From assembly GCF_040183065.1 (NCBI RefSeq), contig NC_091117.1:111827001-111891000 (forward strand): a DNA stretch of 64,000 nucleotides. Reading direction: 5' to 3'. The first letter of the stretch is position 1, and every line of letters begins with the position of its first letter. The notes beneath the pieces were generated by a model. The model was given only the letters and a program-made list of their open reading frames with translations. It had not been told where the DNA came from and searched no databases. This document shows, in pieces, positions 43,891 through 55,505 of this stretch. The position numbers and the translations under genes are program-made. This stretch comes from Periplaneta americana. Taxonomy: Eukaryota; Arthropoda; Insecta; Blattodea; Blattidae.

Positions 43891-44979
43891 GCATTTTTAT
43901 TTCGTCCTAAGAATCATGTAAGGTGGTGCTAGTCGCGTCGAAAGAAATTAAAATTAGAATTAATTCTAAAACTGATACACACTAGCAAAGTAGTAAATAA
44001 ATTAAAATTATATATAAATATACCAGTATAATAACATGCTGCATACAGTAATCCTCAACACAATAATAATGATAAATGATTGGATACTACAACTGTTCTT
44101 GCAGTGCTTTCTCCGACGGAATTCTCCCCGTACACGGCACAAATGTTTCGAGCTGCCTCCACTGCCTTTGCTCCTCTATTAAGCTCAAACAGAACAAAAT
44201 GTCGGAAATGTTCATTTTTTTTTTCTTTAGCCTACAAATAGCACAAACTTTCTTCAAATCATCAAATTGAAGGCGTATTTACAAGCACAACACTCCAAAA
44301 TTACAAATGACAAATGACAAACGATAAACAATCTTCTAACAACGCTGTATTTTGATGACAACGGAAACGCTACGAACTTATGCATCTACTTAATTTTAAT
44401 TTAATAGCATTTCATGTCGTCATGATAGAAGTCTCAACGTTTTAGTTGGCATAGTAATATTTTAAGGCAGTGGTAAGTAATGTGGTATATTATGCATGAT
44501 TTTCACGAATGATAAAGATTGTTTACATTACTTGAGTACAAAAAAAGTCATTTTTCGACATTTTTCTTTTTGTATTCACTATTCACTCACATTGAAATAC
44601 TGTAAGCTCGCAACAGATTTTATGCTAAGAAGATGAAATTTTTAGTATATGTTCTGAAAATTATGATTAAGAAAACTGCAGATCCTTTTTCGGATAAAGC
44701 AAATATTAAAAAAGGAATAACAAATAAAATATATTATCCTGACACTAAATAAATAAGTTATTTGCAATGAGTTTCAGGTCTTTTATACATTCAACATTAT
44801 GTTACAGATGCTGTGTAAATTTTTTCAGACCTGTAATATATATTTTGTGTCAGTATGTACATTTTGAAAAACGTCTGACATTAAAAAATTTCGTAACTCA
44901 AAAAATATTAAATTGATACCATTATTGCAGCTGGCCTACATTAATACGAATAACAAGAGATTGCTGTACAGAAAAAAAT
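43891..44979. other. Gene-free stretch
   Basis: Nothing recognisable. Confidence 0.4.
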
Positions 44980-46150
44980 AAATCTCTTGCTTGAAAAATT
45001 AAGAGTTCACTGTAAAAAGGGCGAGTGTCGAATTTATTTCATTTTGCAGGAAATGAAATTTAAAATTTGAAACCATATTACAGGACATTGAGCAAATATA
45101 ACTCGTGTATTTCCTTTTTACACAACTCGACACACATTACAGAAATGATATGTAGTAAACTGTGGATCTTGCTAATCAATCCTTGTTACCAGAATAATTT
45201 TTCATCAATGATGCAAACAATAAATGACAAAATGGAGGAATGTCAACCATTAATGAAAAGAATAAATAACAAAAAGAAAGAATGTCAGTAATCTTACAAA
45301 GATCTGTTTACTCTATATTAGTCGATACTGAAGAAACTTTGTGAGGGACTTTGTTGTAATATTCTCTTGCATCTGCTTGAGGTGTTGCAAATTTCTGATA
45401 TTATCCCACGAAATTGGTAATACGTCTGAAATAAAAGGAACTATTATTGATATCACTACTTATCAGCTTTTAGAAAAGTTTAAATGTTATATTTATTGCC
45501 TTGATAAAGCTTCTCAAGGAGGAGGAACACTCTCTAATTCGTAACTGAGTATCCTTTTTATTTTTGTAAGAGAGCCACATTCCATTTTATGCATTTTATG
45601 TGGATCTAGACGAGGATGATTAATAAAAAAAACAATTCAGTAAAAGGTCTTGTTGCAATCGGGCAGATCTTCTTAAACAATGGTGTCAAGAACAGTGTCC
45701 AGTTTCTCAGCATAGCTTGGTCAATATGAGCAACATGGTAAGCAATGACTTCATGCGAGCAATCTCAAGTACTTCTATCCAATGTCCTGGTAATTCAGCT
45801 GGATATTTATGGTTTATGACAGCTGTGTTTCGGCCGCATTCTAAATAAGAATGGCCGCGAACGGAAAATGTTACTTTAATGCAATCCAGTCTTCGAGCAG
45901 CATGCACCACATAATGGAAAAATCGGAAAACAGACGCATCCATCACAAAACACCTCAAGATTCTTTTAAGATCCAAAACATTACAAATAAAATAATGAAG
46001 GAATGAGGTCACCTCATCAGAACCTTTCTTCCCTACTGTTTCTGAATAGCAGTAGAAAACTGAATATCCCGTGGACAAAGTGTGGATGTTAAAGGAATAG
46101 AATGGTAGTTCTCTGTAATATATACATCGTTCGTTGTAAGGATAGGCATA

Positions 46151-47722
46151 CCGTAAAATAGGGTAACTTTCCACTATTTTCTGGTTAGAAATTTGTTTTC
46201 AGTCTGTATGTAGTCTTTAAATGTCTAATTTTGAGATGAGCATTTATTTTATACGTTCTAGGGATATGCGGAAATGTATTTAGCCAGTCATATCTTCGAA
46301 AATAAATGTCTTTTGAAATTTATAATCTGCCAAAAATTGGTGCAAAGTTACTCATAGTTGGGGGTTACTTTGCACCGCCAGAGTTTTCAGAGGTGTGGTG
46401 CAAAGTTTTCCACTGCTGGTGTTACATTCCACCATACACGTGTTAAACAATGAAATATACTGTATCAGGAATAGAAAAAATGGAAGCACAGATTCAAAAA
46501 CTGTTATAAATAGTAACACGGACAAAACTTTTTTGAAAAAAAAAAACTACACAAAATTTCAATATAAGTGGTGACATTCTTCTAAAATGTTGTTTCAAAA
46601 ATATTTTCAATTCTTTCGAATGACAAGTCGAAGCAACAGCACGTGAATAACTGTAAAAAGATTATACATAATATTTTGTGTCAAGTTCTGGAATGGAATA
46701 TAAGCAAGCCCTTTCTTGATGCATTCTTGGGTGGATTTAGTCTCCTAATTACATCCTCCCATTCATATTCCATAATATACTCCCTTTCAGGTCATTTGCA
46801 TTTGTATCCTTCTCAGCATCTTCCTTTGACATATTTGGAGATTGCTACCAATTTTGACAGTGAGAGACCATGTATGACTTCAATATGTAATAAAGATAAA
46901 AACAAATTCAAGTAATTTAGCTGTAATACAAAGTGTGAATTATACCATAATAAGCGTTTTTAAACTTTATGGAGGGTCCTCAATTGAAAAAAAATGCAAT
47001 TAGACTTTTAAAAAAATCTTCGTTTGTGTTATTGTGCAAAGTAACCCCAATTTAGCCTCAAATTCACCTTGATTAAAAAATTATTCTGTAACACCATTTA
47101 CCGACAAAACAGCTGCACAAACGAAACTAGAAAGTCTAAATGGATGAATAAGGAACAGATATACATATAACTTATCGTGAGATTGTGCACACCATCTATG
47201 ATGAAAGATAATTGATTTGATCTATATTATAATCAAATTATGCACACGTTCTGTTGTTTATTTATTTTATTTTATTGGGTTATTTTACGACGCTGTATCA
47301 ACATCTAGGTTATTTAGCGTCTGAATGATATGAAGGCGATAATGCCGGTGAAATGAGTCCGGGGTCCAGCACCGAAAGTTACCCAGCATTTGCTCCTATT
47401 GGGTTGAGGGAAAACCCCGGAAAAAACCTCAACCAGGTAACTTGCCCCGACCGGGATTCGAACCCGGGCCACCTGGTTTCGCGGCCAGACGCGCTGACCG
47501 TTACTCCACAGGTGTGGACCGTTCTGTTGTTAAGGTATAGATATACCATAAACAAATTGTGATCACAAACAGTGGAAAAATACTGTACACATTTACCTTC
47601 TATTGGTGGAAGTGATGAACAGATAAATTTGGTTTGCATAAACACCCCTAGACCTATATAAAAAGTTTTTCATAGATGGTGCAAAGTTACCCCTGCAGGT
47701 GCAAAGTTACCCCGTTTTACGG
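46151..47722. mobile_element. TA-flanked DNA transposon with GTGCAAAGTTACC words
   Basis: The left end CCGTAAAATAGGGTAACTTT and the inverse of the right end CCGTAAAACGGGGTAACTTT agree over about 20 bases. TA is duplicated at 46149-46150 and 47723-47724. The word GTGCAAAGTTAC(CCC) or its inverse recurs internally at about 46340, 46368, 46400, 47033, 47680 and 47699. The host DUF7869 copy is continuous if the element and one TA are removed, and copy 1 (near 1225) represents the empty site. A SINE of the major family lies inside. No transposase is visible. Confidence 0.9.
47257..47519 (-). mobile_element. tRNA-derived SINE (major family), copy 3
   Basis: Full-length minus-strand copy with GTCCACACCTGTGGAGTAAC head and AATAAAATAAAATAAA tail. 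It sits inside the 46151-47722 transposon, so it is the youngest layer there. Confidence 0.97.
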
Positions 47723-48310
47723 TACACAGTTTTTTTTTTTTTTTGTGAAAATCAAAAGCAATAGCTTCGTGCATTCCACTCTTCATGCTGTTCTCTCTTG
47801 CTTTTCGTTTTCTATCATCAAATACTTCGGCTTTACGCTTATGAACTTTATTTTCCACTTGTGCTGTCTTCATCTGATTCTCAATGTTGTGTTTTTCTTT
47901 TCCTCATAAGGAAGAATCGGATATGAAGCGCCTTTGCATTAGCCTGGTACTTATCACACGCACTGCATGTATTGCAGCGCGGATAGCCAAATACGATACC
48001 GTCATTTCCCATAACTATTGTCTAAATACCCAACTATGGTCCAAAACGCATCATGTACTACTTACTGCCATATGAGGCCGCACTGTGATGGAATTATGTT
48101 CCCCATAGTGTGTTTCCATCTACCATTACAAGTGGCAACGATATGGATGCTTACCAAGGTCAGTGTGCATCGTTGTATTGAATGTGTGCAGGCACGAAAT
48201 CATTCAGTTTGTGTTTGTCTGTTTTATTAAGCTCTCCTCTGTGGAAGTGGTAAGATATAGATATATGATTGTTTGTACAATTAAACATGTATACATAGTG
48301 TTTCTCTCGC

Positions 48311-48640
48311 GCCGTGGCGTCGCGATCTAAGGCATCCTGCCTAGGACTCGCGTTACGGAATGCACGCTGGTTCGAGTCCTCATGGGGGAAGAAATTTTCT
48401 CAACAAATTTCGACCATTGTATGGGACCGGTGCCCACCCAGCATCGTGATGCACTTGGGGAGCTACGATAGGTAGAGAAAACCGGTTGCGAATACCAGCT
48501 ATAACGGATGAGGGATCATCGTGCTAACCACCCGATACCTCCATTCTGGTTGGATGATCGTCCACCTCTGCTTCAGCATGTGGGCGTGAGGCCAGCAGCC
48601 GGCTGGTCGGCCTAGGCCCGTCACGGGCTGTAGCGCTACG
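48311..48640 (+). mobile_element. tRNA-derived SINE, second family, copy 2
   Basis: GCCGTGGCGTCGCGATCTAA head, GGTTCGAGTCCTCATGGGGG, GTATGGGACCGGTGCCCACC, and the 3' part GGCCAGCAGCCGGCTGGTCG, end TGTAGCGCTACG. It matches the inverted copy at 31929-32255 along its length. Confidence 0.92.
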
Positions 48641-48889
48641 TATCATTATTATACATAGTGTTTACTTTCATGTAATAATTAGACTGGCAGAGGCTAAGGA
48701 CTCTGTGTGAAAAATGTTTAACCTCAATGCTAGAAATCTGTCTTCAACTATGTACCACAATTTATCGTGGACCATAGTTGTGTTTCATTTTGAAATATTG
48801 GTTTTAATAAAATGTGATCAATGTGATTATTTACTTCTGCAAATACGGTACCTCAGGATATTCTAAAACACCATTTAACATTATGATCC

Positions 48890-49372
48890 AGTAAATAAAG
48901 AAGCAGGCTGTTCCAGCATCAATGGTACTAGCACGAATGATGGTCCGGTAAAACGAAAACCCCAGAGTAGAAGGAAAACAACCGTCCCTGTAAGTGACTA
49001 TGAAAGCGATGAAATTGAATTGGATACAGATTATGTTTCTAGTGTTCTCCCTATATTTACAAACAGTGAGTCAGATGTGGAAAAGAAGACGAAATCTGTT
49101 AAATTAATGCTAAAGGCATATAGTTATGTGATAGTTACTTATGAGGGGAAATTGTGGCCAGGGAAAGTTTTGGAAGTGAAGAATAATGGAGCTATTGTTT
49201 CATGTATAGTAAGAAGCGGCAATTACTGAGGTGGCGAGAAATGGAAGACATTTTATTCTGTAGAAAGGAAAACATAATAAAACAAATTGAAGACCCCAAA
49301 TGCGTCTCGAAAAAGAGAGATCTATTTTCAATTTCAGAATTACAAGAGAAGTGGAGATTCTAAGGATCGGAA
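48890..49372 (+). pseudogene. DDE (pogo/jerky-like) transposase C-terminal domain fragment
   Basis: Reading across one frame change: KRKPQSRRKTTVPVSDYESD, SYVIVTYEGKLWPGKVLEVK, AIVSCIVRSGNY, then WREMEDILFYRKENIIKQIE and SKKRDLFSISELQEKW. The order 'V-Y-G--FPG-V', 'V-CM-KSGN-W-WP-KED--WY---DI---I--P' and a final RG-F-I-EL is what I recall for the C-terminal domain of several DDE transposons. The catalytic part is missing, and the N-terminal S/D/E-rich region is typical of linkers in those proteins. Confidence 0.5.
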
Positions 49373-49496
49373 TAGGCCTACTGAATATAGTTCTCAGTAT
49401 GGTAAATAAACATTATCGGTGAATTTATGTGCATAATATTTTGATAAGAATGTGTTAGTTTATTTTGATACCGTACTTTTGTTCTCTAATATTATA

Positions 49497-50994
49497 CACT
49501 CACCAGAAAAAAATCCCGGCCACCTACATTTTCTTTAAAACTTTTAAAAATTGTGGAATTTTTAAAATAATTGTAGGTGTGCTGAGGTTCATTTAGTCGT
49601 TCATTCATTTTGTGATACGTAACAATCTATTATTGAATACGTAATACCAACAATGATCTGAAAAGAAGATTCGTTATTCTTCAAAAATTGTGTCTAAAAT
49701 TCTCGGACTCATTTCAAGCTAAGCTGAAGAAGTCTACGGACTGGTAAGCTCTTTTGAATCAGTATCAGAGTACTTCATTGTATACAAATGTTACTAAGTC
49801 CTACCGATTCAGCAAAAGTGGTTGCATTGATAGAAGATGGGAACAGCGTTATGTGGCTGCAGTTCTTGGGATTCCTCTATCCACCGTACAACGAGTGTAA
49901 CATCGCTTTAGAGAGACAGGAGGTTATTCTAGGAGACGCGGTTCAGGGAGAAAACGAGTAACTTCGGCTCGTGACGACCATTTTATTCTTCTAAACACAT
50001 TAAGAGACCGCCATTCCACCATGAGACCATGGATGAATGTGGGCTGAATTCCAGAAGACCCGCTAAAGACCCAGAATTTCTCCAGCAACATCATGTTGAA
50101 CGATTACGTTTTGCTCACAATCATGCTAATTGGAACCTGGGGAGTGGCAACGAGTGCTCTTCACAGATGAATTGAGATTTAGTTTACAGATGGACGTGAA
50201 AGAGTGTGGAGAAGAGAAGGAGAACGTTTTTCTTCATTTACCTTCAGTTCGCGTGTCAATTTCCAAGGTGGATCAGTAATGGTATTGGGTGGCATTTCGT
50301 ATGAAGCTCGCACAGAACTTGTTTTCATTAATGGAGGTGTTTTGACTGCTCCAAGATACATCTAACAAGGTCTAATTTAACATGTGGTACCATAAGTGGA
50401 AATGATGCTGTTATTGCATGACAATGCTCAACCTCATGCTACAAGAATCGTGGACGAGTTCCTTCACGACGGTGGATTGCATAGGATGGCACGGCCAGCA
50501 AGAAGTCCTAATATAAACCCTATTGGACATGTGTGGGGCATGCTAGGGAAGCGAGTTAGAAGTCGTTTACCTCCTCACAGCAACTTACAGCAGCTCCGAA
50601 ATGTTCTAAGTAAAGAATGGAATAGAATCGACCAGACTGTCACCCAAAATCCGATCGAAGGGTTGAATCGGCGAATGGTAACAGTCATACAGTCACGGTG
50701 AGGCAATACCCGCTATTAGCAACATCTTGGTGGCCACAAAATCAGTTGAACTTTTGGAAGAAAATTGATACAATTTGCAAGTTTTTACATCTTTTAATTA
50801 CATACATCCATTGTTTGGCGTTGAAAATAATAATGCAAGTCATAATAAAACAGGTTGTTTTTTCTAGGAAGCAATGTTTACTTCATTTCATAATGGGTTT
50901 TCTAATTCTCATCTCATAAAAAGAAAAGAGAGACAGAGAAACTTTAGGTTGCCCGGTTTTTTTTTTTTTTTTTTTTTTTTTTTGCCGGTGAGTG
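49497..50994 (+). mobile_element. Tc1-like transposon with CACTCACC ends
   Basis: The left end CACTCACCAGAAAAAAATCC and the inverse of the right end (CACTCACCGGCAAAAA...CCGG) form terminal inverted repeats; the right copy has an expanded 27-base poly-T. TA precedes the left end; the right flank is CA, probably a decayed TA. Length is 1498 bp, normal for Tc1. Confidence 0.85.
49806..50700 (+). pseudogene. Tc1-like transposase pseudogene
   Basis: Blocks in changing frames: SAKVVALIEDGNS, AAVLGIPLSTVQRV, HRFRETGGYSRRRGSGRKRV (HTH and GRKR hinge), HHVERLRFAHNHANWNLG, VLFTDELRF (first Asp region), MLLLHDNAQPHATRIVDEFL (second Asp), and ARSPNINPIGHVWGMLGKRV (third acidic position reads N-P-I-G-H, where Tc1 has a D/E before HxW). 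The last 101 codons (50396-50700) are open. Several stops and frame breaks upstream show it is inactive. Confidence 0.9.
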
Positions 50995-51471
50995 CAGTTG
51001 TTCATTATTAGAGGAAAGTGACTTTCAGATTTCACTTTTTTATGTGTGTTTATGCAGTGTGTACTAATAAAAGGAATCCATGCACTTTTCATTTATTTTT
51101 AATATTTCTCTGCTAGATTATGTTTCTATCCTTAAATTAGAAACTCAATGTATTGATATACGAATAGGCCTAATTACAGCTCCAGCTATAGTCCATTCAT
51201 GCTTTCAAGTATGAATGTATGAGTGGACCATATTTGGGCAACTCAGAATACAACTATGTACCAATACTTATGATTTTTTTTAACATTTGTAATTAAATAA
51301 TTTCAAACACATAAGTCAATACGTATTTCAAAAACACTTACAAGAGTCCGAAGCCAAAATTTCATTTAATTTTGATGAATAGTACTGAATATACAAAGAA
51401 AAAATGTGAAAAATGCGGACCATACTTAGGGGAAACTACGTTATTAAATCTCGTACTGAAGAGTAGACCTA
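50995..51471. other. Gene-free stretch
   Basis: Nothing recognisable. Confidence 0.4.
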
Positions 51472-51639
51472 GGTTATTTTACGACGCTGTATCAACATCT
51501 TAAGTTATTTAGCATCTGAATGAGATGAAGTTACCCAACATTTGCTCAAATTGGGTTGAGGGTAAACCCCGGAAAAAAACCTCAACCAGGTAACTTGCTC
51601 CGATGGGATTCGAACCCGGGCCATCTGGTTTCGCGGCCA
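51472..51639 (-). mobile_element. tRNA-derived SINE (major family), copy 4, damaged
   Basis: Has the 3' part (ATGTTGATACAGCGTCGTAA on the minus strand), an internal deletion, and ends at GGCCGCGAAACCAGATGGCC, so the first part of the tRNA-like head is missing. Confidence 0.9.
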
Positions 51640-51899
51640 AGGTATTCCAGATCTTTCTGTAATATTCATATGGAAACAGTTGGCAGTTTTTCTTCTTTGT
51701 ACATTTCATACATTTTATTAATATTTAGTTTATCTTGGAGATAAACTCTCTCACTTTTCTTCCTACTCTAATGACTTTGCCGTTCCTTGAATGAGCTGAT
51801 ATGTTGCACTACACTATCTGCGATATCTTTTGGTTTTCTACAATGTTTGTGGTCATATTTGACTCGCCGATCTTTCGGTGGTGTTCCAGTACTTTTAGA

Positions 51900-52440
51900 G
51901 CTTTTTGTTTAATTTCTTAATTGCTTAATGACCTCAAAACACCGATAACATTTGCACTTGCAGTCTGGTCTAGTTCCATGTGTTGATAAATTCAACGTTT
52001 TAATTACATCACTACATCTACCGTAACTTTTACGTTTCCTTGTACCTCTGCTTTTCTTCAGACTCGTGCACTCACCTTCACTATCTTCCAAATATGCCAT
52101 AATTAGACGCGACTTTAAACATAAAAAATTAACAATAAATCACACAGTAGAGAGTGTCTAAACGTCACTACGAACAAATAATTCTCGTAAACAAATGAGT
52201 CCTTAGTCGCGTCATACAGTGATGCTATGACATTCCCATTTTTTATACTTTTCGCTCTGACATTTCCCCTTTTTGTGTTGTATACCAAGTCGTCAACAAG
52301 ATTTAGATCTGGAACTATCATCTTTCTTGCAGTGCAACAAATTGTATTGTATTCTACTCCCTTTGATCTATGGTACTGAACCTTGATCTCATTTTTCACA
52401 AATTAACGACATTCCCCCTTTTGCAGTGGATTCTTCAAAT
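51900..52440 (-). pseudogene. DUF7869-type transposon, N-terminal and terminal fragment (copy 3)
   Basis: Minus frame 51909-52100 gives SYGRCSDVIKTLNLSTHGTR then PDCKCKCYRCFEVIKQL, a basic region with a C-x-C-x-C-xx-C cluster that I recall from the N-terminus of this protein family. The end of the element at 52406-52436 (CATTCCCCCTTTTGCAGTGG and ATTCTTCAA) matches the opposite end of copy 1 (2214-2250), indicating terminal inverted repeats. The words GACATTTCCCCTTTTTG and GACATTCCCATTTTTT lie at 52258 and 52228. Confidence 0.45.
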
Positions 52441-52732
52441 GTAGAAAATAGAAATATCACCCATTTCATCCCTTAACTGCTCTTTGGTCTCCCCCTAAAA
52501 GGGCTGCAGTTCGCCGGTTGAGAATCACTGTTATATTCTACATTTATACAACTTTGGCCAAGAGGCTACACTAAAGTGAGGAAAAGGGGATCTCATTATC
52601 AAAAATGTTGAGGCACATTGGGCTAAGTGAAGTCTTACAATACATAAAATTGAATTGTGTAATAATGTTTTTTATCCATGACTGGTACTAAACTCGTCTA
52701 TATTTCATCGTCCTTAGCAATCTAAAGAATGG
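52441..52732. other. Gene-free stretch
   Basis: Nothing recognisable except TTTTATCCATGAC at about 52664-52680, a word also found at both ends of the fold-back element. Confidence 0.4.
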
Positions 52733-53719
52733 CTTTATTCACAGCACTGAATTAAATTTTATCCATGACCGTAACGAAAAACATGCCTTTACTAAATACT
52801 TTTGCGTTGTTTAAGTAGGCTTTTATTCAACATTACTTTATTCCACTAGTGAGATAAAGACTTTACCTCACAGTTCATTAGTATTTTCCTAGTACCCGGA
52901 TACACACGTATACTTTTCCATTCAACTATTACTCAAGAAGTTAATATATTAGTTACTAGATGTCACTACCTCTACTTCTTTATTACCATTCCTGAAATAT
53001 ACATACACTCAATTTCCTTCTCTTTTCTCTACCTACTACGTTGTAATTTGTGCATTGCATTCATATCTAATAATATCCAATATGTATTTTTTTTTTTTAA
53101 TAATTTACCTTTTGGGAGGAGAGGAAACTTGAGCCTATGAAGGTGCGTTTATAGGATTTTATAAACAACACGCGTTAGTCAACTGAGATAAACAGACACG
53201 ATGATTAATTACGTTTCAATATTCCTCTTAAGTTTACAGAAGCACGGCCGACTTGATGTTACCTTCGCTTTTTTGTATACGGCCTTGACAATAGTAATCT
53301 TATGCTGAAATTAGTTAATTTCTCAATTCCACCACGATGCGCTGTCTCCCAGTGTTTGGTGTCCACAGAAGAAATAGTCAATATAAATTAAAATAAATTA
53401 TTAAAAAGTAATAATAACATTTATAAATGATAAATAAGAAAATAATAAGTATTATTATGTTTAGTTCTGTTAATTATGGTAAAAGCGAGAGTTTAAAAGC
53501 AGGGAAGGTAATACATAGTAACCTGTTCAGTTTAAGTGACATGATGACAGCGGCATAATTTTGTAGTTCATTCACTGGGTAGCACCGCTAGGCTAAACTG
53601 CGATGTTTCAAAGTAATCACTTGGGTAATTATATGCAATAACTTGTACTATGTTTTATGACTTCACTCACTGCACTGATACATTCCACTTGATATTGCAG
53701 ATTCAAGAATCATAGTGTC

Positions 53720-54384
53720 AAGATTTTGCGACTCAGTGGATTATAAGCCGCATTCTTCGAAGGAACAAGCTTTTCAGTTAAAGCTGCTGCAATGTTATCT
53801 AGAAGTGGCCTAACAAATTTCACAGTAATGATATTAGCAAGTCGTGTTTGGCCGTCTTCATCACAAATTGGCATTGCAAGAGAGGGCATCTACACTGTAA
53901 CGGCTAAATTTCTGAACACAAATTTTCTAATATATTCTTGTTCGGTATTCTCTTTCGATGATTAAGCAGCTGATCTAGAATCAATTTTGCATGAATACTG
54001 CCTTCATCAGCCTCTTTCCTTACATTTTCCAGCTCTTTATGCAACGGATCTCTTTCAATTAGTTGGAGTTTTTCGGTTGCTTTTGTTATCTCATCGTGCT
54101 TCTCTTGTAACACCTGTTAATTTGTGTAATATTCACATCCAAACTGTTAATTATTTCTTTTTAGCTCCACAAAGTTGACAACGTCTGTTTGCGTCGCTTT
54201 ATGGTCATTTTCAACTGGCAAGAAGGGAATGTCATTAACTGATGCTGAGCCACTCGGAACATGTTGTTCAAATAGTGAAAAACCAATATTACTAAAAGAT
54301 TTACGTTTCTTGGGTGGAGGGAGATCAGTTTTAGTAACTGTTCGTCATGGTCTTCTGATATCTGTCACTTTATACGTAGGATAA
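53720..54384 (-). pseudogene. Unrecognised transposon protein remnant
   Basis: Three minus-strand pieces, in order: TDLPPPKKRKSFSNIGFSLF with HKATQTDVVNFVEL (54160-54350), a coiled coil MLQEKHDEITKATEKLQLIE with HAKLILDQLLNHRKRIPN (53904-54113), and MPSLAMPICDEDGQTRLANI with KFVRPLLDNIAAALTEKLVP (about 53712-53890). A basic nuclear-signal-like start (PPPKKRK), then a leucine-rich coiled coil, then a helical domain suggests the dimerisation half of a transposase or a captured cellular protein. I do not recognise the family. One stop and one frame change separate the pieces. Confidence 0.45.
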
Positions 54385-54584
54385 TGATGGAATATTGTTG
54401 GCACAGCATTTGGTTTTAATAGTCTATATATTTTGATGTACCGAAGTAATAGTCTAAATTTCCCATTATTAGAATAATCTTCTTCCCTGAAATGTGAACT
54501 ACAAACGACTGAAGATGGGGAGTTGCTTTAGGAACAAAGTCTTGGCGTGAAATCACTTTAAGGCATTTTCGTATCTTTCCCTTA

Positions 54585-55240
54585 CTTACTTACTTACTTA
54601 TTTACTTACTACCTTACTTATTTACTTAATTACTTACTTACTTACTTGTGGCTTTTAAGGAAACCGGAGGTTAATTTCCGCCCTCACATAAACACGCCAT
54701 TGGTCCCTATCCTGTGCAAGATTAATCCACTTTCTATCATCATATCCCACCTCCATCAAATCTATTTTATATTATCCTCCCATCTATGTCTCGGCCTCCC
54801 CAGGTCTTTTTCCCTCCGACCTCACAACTAACACTCCACATGCATTTCTGAATTCGCCCATACATGCTACATGTCCTGTCCATCTCAAACGTCTGAATTT
54901 AACGTTCCTAATTATGTCAGGTGAAGAATACAATGCGTGCAGTTCTGCGTGTGTAACTTCCTCCATTCTCCTCTAATTTCATCGCTCTTAGCCCCAAATA
55001 TTTTCCTTAGAACCTTATTCTCGAACAGTCTTAACACTCTTAAATGAGAGTCCAAGTTTCACAACCATATAGAACAACCGGTAATATAACTGTTTTTATA
55101 GATTCTAACTTTCAGATATTTTGAGAGCAGATTAAATGAAAAAAAGCTTCTCAACGGAATAATAATAGGCATTTCTCATATTTATTCTGCGTTTAATTTT
55201 CTCCTGAGTGTCATTTATATTTGTTACTGTTGCTCTAAGT
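54585..55240 (-). mobile_element. LINE 3' end, same family as 11119, older copy
   Basis: Minus frames give VKFRRLRWTGHVACMGEFRN and, in other frames, GRRRWEDNIK-like and the 'REVGYDDRKWINLAQDR'-like end, followed by the tetranucleotide tail that appears on the + strand as a (CTTA)n run (54585-54650). Upstream it extends further into ORF2 (NKVLRKIFGAKSDEIRGEWR-like reading) than the other two copies. Confidence 0.8.
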
Positions 55241-55253
55241 TATTTAAATTTTT

Positions 55254-55505
55254 GTCCACACCTTAGGGTAACGGTTAGCGCGACTAGCCGCAAAACCAGG
55301 TGGCCCGGGTTCGCTTCCCGGTCGGGGCAAGTTATCTGGCTGAGGTTTTTTTCGAGGTTTTCCCTCAACCCAATATGAGCAAATGCTGGGTAACTTTCGG
55401 TGTTGGACCCCGGATTCATTTCACCGGCATTATCACCATCTCATTCAGACGCTAAATAAACTAAGATGTTGATAAAGCGTCGTAAAATAACCAAATAAAA
55501 TAAAA
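55254..55505 (+). mobile_element. tRNA-derived SINE (major family), copy 5
   Basis: GTCCACACCTTAGGGTAACG head, B-box GGTTCGCTTCCC, tail TCGTAAAATAACCAAATAAA. It follows the LINE copy directly and lies inside the 53243-55912 transposon. Confidence 0.95.

Larger units (their letters stand above)
44980..48080 (-). pseudogene. DUF7869-type transposon protein, copy 2, split by an insertion
   Basis: Minus strand, right to left: TCSACDKYQANAKAL (about 47930-48000), MKTAQVENKVHKRKAEVFDD and GMHEAIAFDFHKKKKK (47670-47873); then after a 1.57-kb insertion, IYYRELPFYSFNIHTL, GSDEVTSFLHYFICNVLDLK (46174 on) and FSVRGHSYLECGRNTAVINH to IEVLEIARMK (45707). Its non-coding end at 44990-45290 repeats GACATTCCTCC words and matches copy 1 at 1940-2230. 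It shares block order and about the same decay with copy 1; the GQN motif region is lost to a frame change. Inactive. Confidence 0.6.
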
